From contig JAFUFP010000052.1 of the NCBI GenBank assembly GCA_017469845.1, forward strand, positions 1 through 55,641: a stretch of DNA of 55,641 nucleotides, read 5' to 3'. The stretch is from Bacteroidales bacterium (lineage in GTDB: Bacteria; Bacteroidota; Bacteroidia; Bacteroidales; UBA932). This document shows positions 51,303 through 55,641 of this stretch, piece after piece. The notes under the pieces are model-generated. The model ran no database searches and was not told where the DNA came from. It worked only from the letters and a program-made list of their open reading frames with translations. The position numbers and the translations under genes were made by a program. Each line of letters opens with the position of its first letter. Position 1 is the stretch's first letter.

Positions 51303-51773
51303 ATGACAGAGCAAGAATTCGAAAAAATGGTCCGGGAGAACCGCGGTACGATTTACACCGTGTGTTACATGTTCTCCTCCGACCGTGAAGAGGTGGAAGA
51401 CCTTTTCCAGGAAACTCTGATAAACCTCTGGCGGGGTTCCGGAACCTTCCGGGGTGAAAGCGCGCTGGGTTCCTGGATATGGAAAATAGCCCTCAACACA
51501 TGCATCTCCTTCGACAGGAAGAGAAAACGCGGAATACAGTCCGTACCCCTATCAATTGACGTCGATCTTTTCGACGAGGGGCAGGAAGACAACCGCCAAT
51601 TCGCCCTACTGAAGGAAAGGATCGGGAAACTCGGACCGTTCGACCGTGCGATCGTCCTTCTTTGGCTTGAGAATCTCAGCTATGATGAAATCGGCCAAAT
51701 CGTGGGCATCACCGCGAAGAATGTCTCCGTCCGTCTTGTAAGAATCAGGGAACAACTCAAAAACATGCAGTAA
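51303..51773 (+). CDS. ECF-type RNA polymerase sigma factor
   Basis: A 156-residue sigma-70 family member with region 2 (about 10-75, YMFSSDREEVEDLFQETLINLWRG) and region 4 (about 100-150, LSYDEIGQIVGITAKNVSVRLVRIREQL, with the DNA-binding helix). There is no region 3, typical of ECF factors. The ATG at 51303 is preferred over the frame start at 51276. It is followed after one base by a membrane protein that has no recognised anti-sigma domain but fits the usual sigma/partner layout. No consensus vegetative promoter was found upstream, which would fit autoregulation. Confidence 0.93.
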   Translation: MTEQEFEKMVRENRGTIYTVCYMFSSDREEVEDLFQETLINLWRGSGTFRGESALGSWIWKIALNTCISFDRKRKRGIQSVPLSIDVDLFDEGQEDNRQFALLKERIGKLGPFDRAIVLLWLENLSYDEIGQIVGITAKNVSVRLVRIREQLKNMQ

Positions 51774-51774
51774 A

Positions 51775-52356
51775 ATGGAAACTACAGATAAGACCTTCAT
51801 CGAGATGCAGGAGCAGCTCCAATCTCTCAAATCAAAGCTCAACGAGCAGAAAATCGTCAACGACAGGGTTCTCAGGAACTCCTACAGAAACGGCCTCCGC
51901 CGCCTCAACCTCAAAAGCAATGTACCGATTTTCGCGGCATTCGCTTTCTTCCTCCTCTCTCCGGCCATGAGCCGCCTGGGATTGTCCTGGTACTTCATCG
52001 GATTCACCACTTTCATCATGCTGGCAGCGGTTGTCGCGACATTCATCACGAAGGCACACCTTCCGAGAATGGACAAGGACCTCGTCTCCATGACCAAAGA
52101 GCTGACCACCTTCAGGAAGATAAATGCCGATTGGTACAAAGTTGGACTCCCGGTCCTGGTCATATGGCTCGGATGGATGGTATATGAAGCCATCTACAAG
52201 ATCGGACTCAGCGGCGAAGCGATGTATCCGTTTTTGGGAGGGGTAACGATCGGACTCGTCATCGGAGGGATGCTCGGTTTCAAGAACCGGAAGGATATCC
52301 TCGATGGTACGGATGAGCTGCTCGAGCAGATCAGTGAACTGGAAAAGAACGACTGA
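51775..52356 (+). CDS. Membrane protein paired with the ECF sigma factor
   Basis: A 193-residue protein with an N-terminal cytoplasmic coiled-coil segment (about 5-40), a pair of membrane helices (about 50-68 and 74-92), a middle linker, a second pair (about 122-140 and 150-170) and a short charged C-terminus. I do not recognise the family. The one-base gap and order suggest it works with the sigma factor, possibly as a membrane-anchored anti-sigma, since its N-terminal 45 residues are long enough to bind one; it lacks the zinc HxxxCxxC motif of ZAS-type anti-sigmas. Confidence 0.75.
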   Translation: METTDKTFIEMQEQLQSLKSKLNEQKIVNDRVLRNSYRNGLRRLNLKSNVPIFAAFAFFLLSPAMSRLGLSWYFIGFTTFIMLAAVVATFITKAHLPRMDKDLVSMTKELTTFRKINADWYKVGLPVLVIWLGWMVYEAIYKIGLSGEAMYPFLGGVTIGLVIGGMLGFKNRKDILDGTDELLEQISELEKND

Positions 52357-52380
52357 CGTTACTATAGGGTCGGACATGAC

Positions 52381-52412
52381 GGACCTTCTTCCTTCGGGAG
52401 GGAGGTCCTTTC
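52381..52412 (+). terminator. Terminator after the sigma factor operon
   Basis: Twelve base pairs (52381-52392 with 52397-52408, two G-T pairs) close a C(TTCG)G tetraloop, an unusually stable loop, and are followed by TTTCC. It also lies just after the end of the convergent receptor gene. Confidence 0.75.
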
Positions 52413-52425
52413 CTTTGCCCAAGGG

Positions 52426-54399
52426 TCAAAGCCTTATGATCGTACCGACTTTGACCCACGCCCCCGGCTGAGGAATGTTGCCATGGTCGAAATAGCGTAC
52501 GGAGAAGATGTTGTCCGCCTCAAGATACACATTCCACTTGCCTCCGTCCCAGGAGAGCTTCCCGTCCACAAGGCTGTAGGGCTTATACGGGAGAACTTCA
52601 CCGCTGCTTTTGCCTCCGACGAACTTCTCGTAACTTCCGACGCGGTCATGCCACCGGTACGAAAGATTGAGGGAAAGACGGCGAAAAAGAAGGACATCCG
52701 CCTGAAGGACTACCTTGTTCCTCAGGTATTCGAGTGAATAGTATGACTGGACATTATCCTGCTTTTCCTTCTTCTGGGTGTTGTGGGCATAGCTCGCCGA
52801 AAAACTTTTGAGAGGGAAAGAGGGATTATCCAGAAGGACTCCGGGCTCCATCCTTACGGTGATTTCTCCTCCGACGGTCCTTATCCTGGCATGGTTCACC
52901 GACATCCAGGGAGCATCTTCTTCTCCCAAATCCCTTATCCAGTCGATGAGGTCCCTACCGTCGAGGTAATAGACTCCTCCAACTATCCGGAGTCCCCGGG
53001 AGAGGAACTTGAATCCTCCTTCAAGGGAACGCATCTTCTCCGCCTTGAGGTTCTTGTCCGCCTTGTATCCGCCCACCGAATAATAAAGTTCCGTGAAAGA
53101 AGGCATCCGGAGTGAACTGTTGAAGGAAGAGTAGAGTCTCAGCTTGTCGGAAAGGGAATAACTGAGGTCAAGCCCAGGATATACCCTGAACCCTTCATCG
53201 TTTCCGGTGTTGCGGGAAATGCTCGCCCCTCCGGAAAGGGAAAACCGTGAAAGAGTGATGTTGTGTTCAAGGAAGATGCTCATGTCCGTCCGGTTCAATC
53301 CGACCTTGTAATACGCATCCTTGCCTTTCACCTTCTTCTCCTGGTCCAGCGGTTCTCCGAGATTGGTGCTGATTATGCCTTCATTACGGATTTCCGCACC
53401 GAAAGCGGTTTTGCCGAGGGGTGAAGAGAACCAACCGTCGATATTGAGGCCGAGAACATCCGTACGGTGGTAATTGAAAGGATACAGGTCATCCCTCGAA
53501 CGGAACAGCTCGAACCTGTCTTCGGAATGGTTCCAATAAAGACGGGGACGGATATGAAGCCTTCCTGAAGACTCGCCCTGGAGAGAAAGGAAAGTTTTGG
53601 CGGTATGCTCGAACTGGTCATCGAATCTCGGGGAATAGAATGTCCCCGACCCGAAATCCTTCACGCTCAATCCGGCATTCCATCCGAGGAGGAAGTCGCC
53701 CAAGGAGGCATTCCCCTTGTAAAAGGCCTTCACCGTCCTGAAGTCCATGTTGAGACCTCCGGAGAGATTTCTTGAGTACCCGTCACTTCTGGAGTATGCC
53801 GCCGACAAGGAGTTGTCCACAACCTTGCCGACCTTTCTCAATGACACGGATGCCGAGGCGAGGCCAAAAGAGCCTCCTTCGATCCGGGCTTCCAACCCGG
53901 TCCGCTCCGCCTTCCGTGTAACGATGTTGATGGCGCCAAGAAGTGATGACGTTCCGTAAGTTCTCGCAGCCGGTCCTTCGAGGATTTCGATGCGCTCGAT
54001 TTCGGAGACCGGAACTGGAAAGTCCGCGGAATTGTGTCCTGTCTGGGGATCACTGATGCTGACCCCGTCGAGAAGGACCGCTATCTGCTCACATGTTCCT
54101 CCACGGATGCTTATGTCGGTCTGAACTCCTTCCGCTCCCCTTTGACGCACGTCGACTCCGACCGCGAACTTCAGAAGGTCATTGACCGTTGTGGCAGGGA
54201 TGGAGGATATGGCCAAGCTGTCGAGCACGGTGACTATTCTGGCGCTCTTCCCCAAAAATGACGGAAGGCGACCGGCCGTAACCACGACACCCTCAAGGCG
54301 TTCTTCGTATGCGGAACTTTCCACCTGCGCCGAAGAAGTCAGCGCACAGGACAGTACAAGAAGTGAAGAAAGGAATAATTTCGTATATGGTGATGTCAT
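52426..54399 (-). CDS. TonB-dependent outer membrane receptor
   Basis: A 657-residue protein: signal peptide (1-25), then the plug domain (about 37-160) with EGVVVTAGRLPS (TonB-box-like region), SIRGGTCEQIAVLLDGV and IERIEILEGPAA. The 22-strand barrel follows, ending in an aromatic/hydrophobic C-terminal strand (WVKVGTIIRL). It lacks the carboxypeptidase-D-like domain of SusC proteins and has no SusD neighbour. The plug resembles BtuB/siderophore receptors, so a cofactor or iron complex is more likely than a glycan. No riboswitch is visible in the short leader. Confidence 0.92.
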   Translation of the reverse strand: MTSPYTKLFLSSLLVLSCALTSSAQVESSAYEERLEGVVVTAGRLPSFLGKSARIVTVLDSLAISSIPATTVNDLLKFAVGVDVRQRGAEGVQTDISIRGGTCEQIAVLLDGVSISDPQTGHNSADFPVPVSEIERIEILEGPAARTYGTSSLLGAINIVTRKAERTGLEARIEGGSFGLASASVSLRKVGKVVDNSLSAAYSRSDGYSRNLSGGLNMDFRTVKAFYKGNASLGDFLLGWNAGLSVKDFGSGTFYSPRFDDQFEHTAKTFLSLQGESSGRLHIRPRLYWNHSEDRFELFRSRDDLYPFNYHRTDVLGLNIDGWFSSPLGKTAFGAEIRNEGIISTNLGEPLDQEKKVKGKDAYYKVGLNRTDMSIFLEHNITLSRFSLSGGASISRNTGNDEGFRVYPGLDLSYSLSDKLRLYSSFNSSLRMPSFTELYYSVGGYKADKNLKAEKMRSLEGGFKFLSRGLRIVGGVYYLDGRDLIDWIRDLGEEDAPWMSVNHARIRTVGGEITVRMEPGVLLDNPSFPLKSFSASYAHNTQKKEKQDNVQSYYSLEYLRNKVVLQADVLLFRRLSLNLSYRWHDRVGSYEKFVGGKSSGEVLPYKPYSLVDGKLSWDGGKWNVYLEADNIFSVRYFDHGNIPQPGAWVKVGTIIRL

Positions 54400-54418
54400 T
54401 GTCTACTCTTTGGGGCAG

Positions 54419-54449
54419 CAAAGGTAGACATTTGAGGGACAAGAGCAAA
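54419..54449 (-). promoter_or_regulatory. Promoter of the TonB-dependent receptor gene
   Basis: On the minus strand TTTG (54446-54449), a 19-base spacer and TACCTTTG (54419-54426) match the Bacteroidota consensus fully, 19 bases before the start codon. Confidence 0.75.
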
Positions 54450-54479
54450 TCCGGAACAAAAGATTCATCATTTCGGGAA

Positions 54480-55451
54480 TCATTCTCCCGGGAACGCGAC
54501 TCCCCATTCTTTCCGAAGGGAATCCATGATCTCCATGACGTTGAGAGTTTCCTTGTGGGGCATCTGAGAGGGTTCCGTCTTCCCTTCCGAAATCGCATCC
54601 CTGCATGCCCTCAGTTCATATTCGAATCCCGAGATCTGAGACGGCACGGTATGTTCATCAAGGAGTTCGTGATGCTTTGCATATATCCTTATGAGCTTGG
54701 GATTGTTGATGTCGTCTATCCAGAGATTGGCCTTGGTTCCGGCTATGACTCCTATATTGTCCCCTTGACAGACTGCGGAAGTCAACACATGAGCGACAGT
54801 TCCGTCTTCAAGGGCGAAAGAGATCGAATCTGACATGTCCGGACCAGTCGGGAACTTCGTGCAAAGGGAAGAAGTCCTTACGATGGGGCTGCCTCCGTAC
54901 GCCAATACGAAGTTTATCCCGTATATGCCGATATCAAGAAGGGCCCCTCCTCCGAGTTCCGGGCTGAGGATCCTTTCCTTGGAGGACATCTCATACGAAA
55001 GTGTCGCGGAAATAGTCCTGACCTTCCCTATGACTCCGGAAGCTATATCCCTGCGGATTATGTCAACTGCCGGAAGATACCTCGTGTAGATGGCCTCAGC
55101 GACAAAGACTCCCCTTTCCCTGGAAATCTCCAATATCTCCTTGGCCTCCCCGGCATTGAGCATGAAAGGCTTCTCAACAAGACAGGGCTTTCCCTTCAGA
55201 AGTGCCTCTTTCGTGATCCCGTAATGAAGAGAATGGGGAAGAGCGATATACACAAGATCCACTTCCGGATCGTCCAGAAGATCTCCGTATGACCCGTAGG
55301 CTTTAGGTATCGAATATCTTGAGGCGAATGCCTGAGCCTTCTCAAGGGAGCGTGACGCTACCGCTCCGCACGTCATGTCCGACATCCTGAGCAATGTGAA
55401 TGCCGTCTTTTCGGCGATATGCCCGGCGCCTATTATTCCTACTCTCATCAT
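54480..55451 (-). CDS. Gfo/Idh/MocA family oxidoreductase
   Basis: A 323-residue NAD(P)-dependent sugar dehydrogenase-like enzyme. The Rossmann motif GIIGAGHIAEK begins at about residue 5, VYIALPHSLHY and LVEKPFMLN (with the EKP signature Lys) follow, and the C-terminal domain begins near residue 120. Family members oxidise or reduce cyclic polyols and sugars; the substrate is unknown. Start at 55451 or 55448 (MMRVGIIGAG); the long frame upstream to 55634 has no family sequence. Upstream, 55452-55641 holds no gene. Confidence 0.9.
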   Translation of the reverse strand: MMRVGIIGAGHIAEKTAFTLLRMSDMTCGAVASRSLEKAQAFASRYSIPKAYGSYGDLLDDPEVDLVYIALPHSLHYGITKEALLKGKPCLVEKPFMLNAGEAKEILEISRERGVFVAEAIYTRYLPAVDIIRRDIASGVIGKVRTISATLSYEMSSKERILSPELGGGALLDIGIYGINFVLAYGGSPIVRTSSLCTKFPTGPDMSDSISFALEDGTVAHVLTSAVCQGDNIGVIAGTKANLWIDDINNPKLIRIYAKHHELLDEHTVPSQISGFEYELRACRDAISEGKTEPSQMPHKETLNVMEIMDSLRKEWGVAFPGE

Positions 55452-55559
55452 CTTTCCGGAAATTATGTTGAACCGCTGTGGCCGCATCCTCAGGGCCTGC
55501 ACAAACCTTAGATTTGCCCATGGAAAAAAAGTGTCCGATTTTTCCCTCATGAAGAAATC

Positions 55560-55590
55560 TTTGGTTTGAGTTTTAAATTTAGCATTTTTG
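55560..55590 (+). promoter_or_regulatory. Possible promoter for a gene beyond the right edge
   Basis: TTTG (55560-55563), a 19-base spacer and CATTTTTG (55583-55590, first base off consensus) point rightward toward the window end, where no ORF is visible before base 55641. Confidence 0.35.
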
Positions 55591-55641
55591 TGACAAAGGA
55601 CAAAGGAAGCGGGGCAGGTGCACAGGCTTAACAAACGAGAA

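Noticed and set aside
54400..54480. A cobalamin riboswitch ahead of the BtuB-like receptor
   Set aside because: The promoter leaves a leader of only about 15 bases, too short for any riboswitch.
1..55641. tRNA genes, CRISPR arrays, insertion sequences, prophage or restriction modules
   Set aside because: None was recognised on either strand. Without tools a divergent tRNA could be missed, but all long gaps were read and none shows a cloverleaf with CCA-proximal stem.

Overview
The window reads as a chromosomal segment of a member of the Bacteroidales (phylum Bacteroidota), at roughly 50% G+C. Evidence for the lineage: many upstream regions carry the phylum's own promoter element (TAnnTTTG at -7, with TTTG or TTG about 19-21 bases upstream); Shine-Dalgarno sites are nearly absent; several products are Bacteroidota types (fused DAHP synthase/chorismate mutase, long RodA, long LpxK, DUF3109, U32 with DUF3656, TrpB2). 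No phage, insertion sequence, CRISPR array or plasmid function was seen. The left edge stops inside the 5' end of a 16S rRNA gene on the minus strand, so the edge is probably an assembly break at an rRNA operon.

Layout, left to right. 1-1541: 16S start, its promoter, and a two-gene chromate-type transporter. 1670-4234: a GH20 hexosaminidase lipoprotein and a divergent cyclophilin lipoprotein, then a 330-base gene-free stretch that may hold a small RNA. 4565-7492 (minus): ribosomal operon rplM-rpsI-rpsB-tsf with a leader hairpin. 7621-11591: pfkA, an odd hypothetical locus, dusB, lpxK. 11684-15902 (minus): a phenylalanine/tyrosine operon (pheA, aminotransferase, tyrA, DAHP synthase-chorismate mutase) preceded by an attenuator. 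16001-17308 (minus): pyrH-frr. 17468-20821: a solitary succinate dehydrogenase cytochrome b subunit, trpB2, and a YtxH/holin-X-like/small basic protein trio. 20839-29321 (mostly minus): Xaa-Pro aminopeptidase, HemW, a coiled-coil membrane protein, two small plus-strand genes, DUF3109 and a catalytically dead M16 protein. 29411-32255: a TPR protein and a U32 protein. 32243-36558 (minus): prmC, ddl and PBP1A. 36769-39950: topA and an Lrp-type regulator. 40036-46679: ispD, then the rod-shape cluster mreB-mreC-mreD-mrdA-rodA. 46691-55451: a C26 hydrolase lipoprotein, vsr diverging from mutT, an esterase with a YfcC transporter, an ECF sigma factor with a membrane partner, a TonB-dependent receptor and a Gfo/Idh oxidoreductase.

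The most notable system is the attenuator at 15770-15902 (minus). A near-leaderless 19-codon ORF, MASTRFFEFGFYYYYYQKR, has four Phe and five consecutive Tyr codons. It is followed by a 7-bp antiterminator pairing that competes with an 11-bp intrinsic terminator ending in seven T, placed 25 bases before pheA. The genes behind it make exactly the two amino acids that the peptide would sense. Other points of interest are a hairpin plus U-run at the 5' end of the rplM transcript, -7 elements that abut start codons (dusB, lpxK and the leader peptide), an Asp-to-Asn change in the nucleotide-binding loop of PfkA, an sdhC without sdhAB, an M16 protein lacking HxxEH, and a Vsr endonuclease without a visible Dcm.
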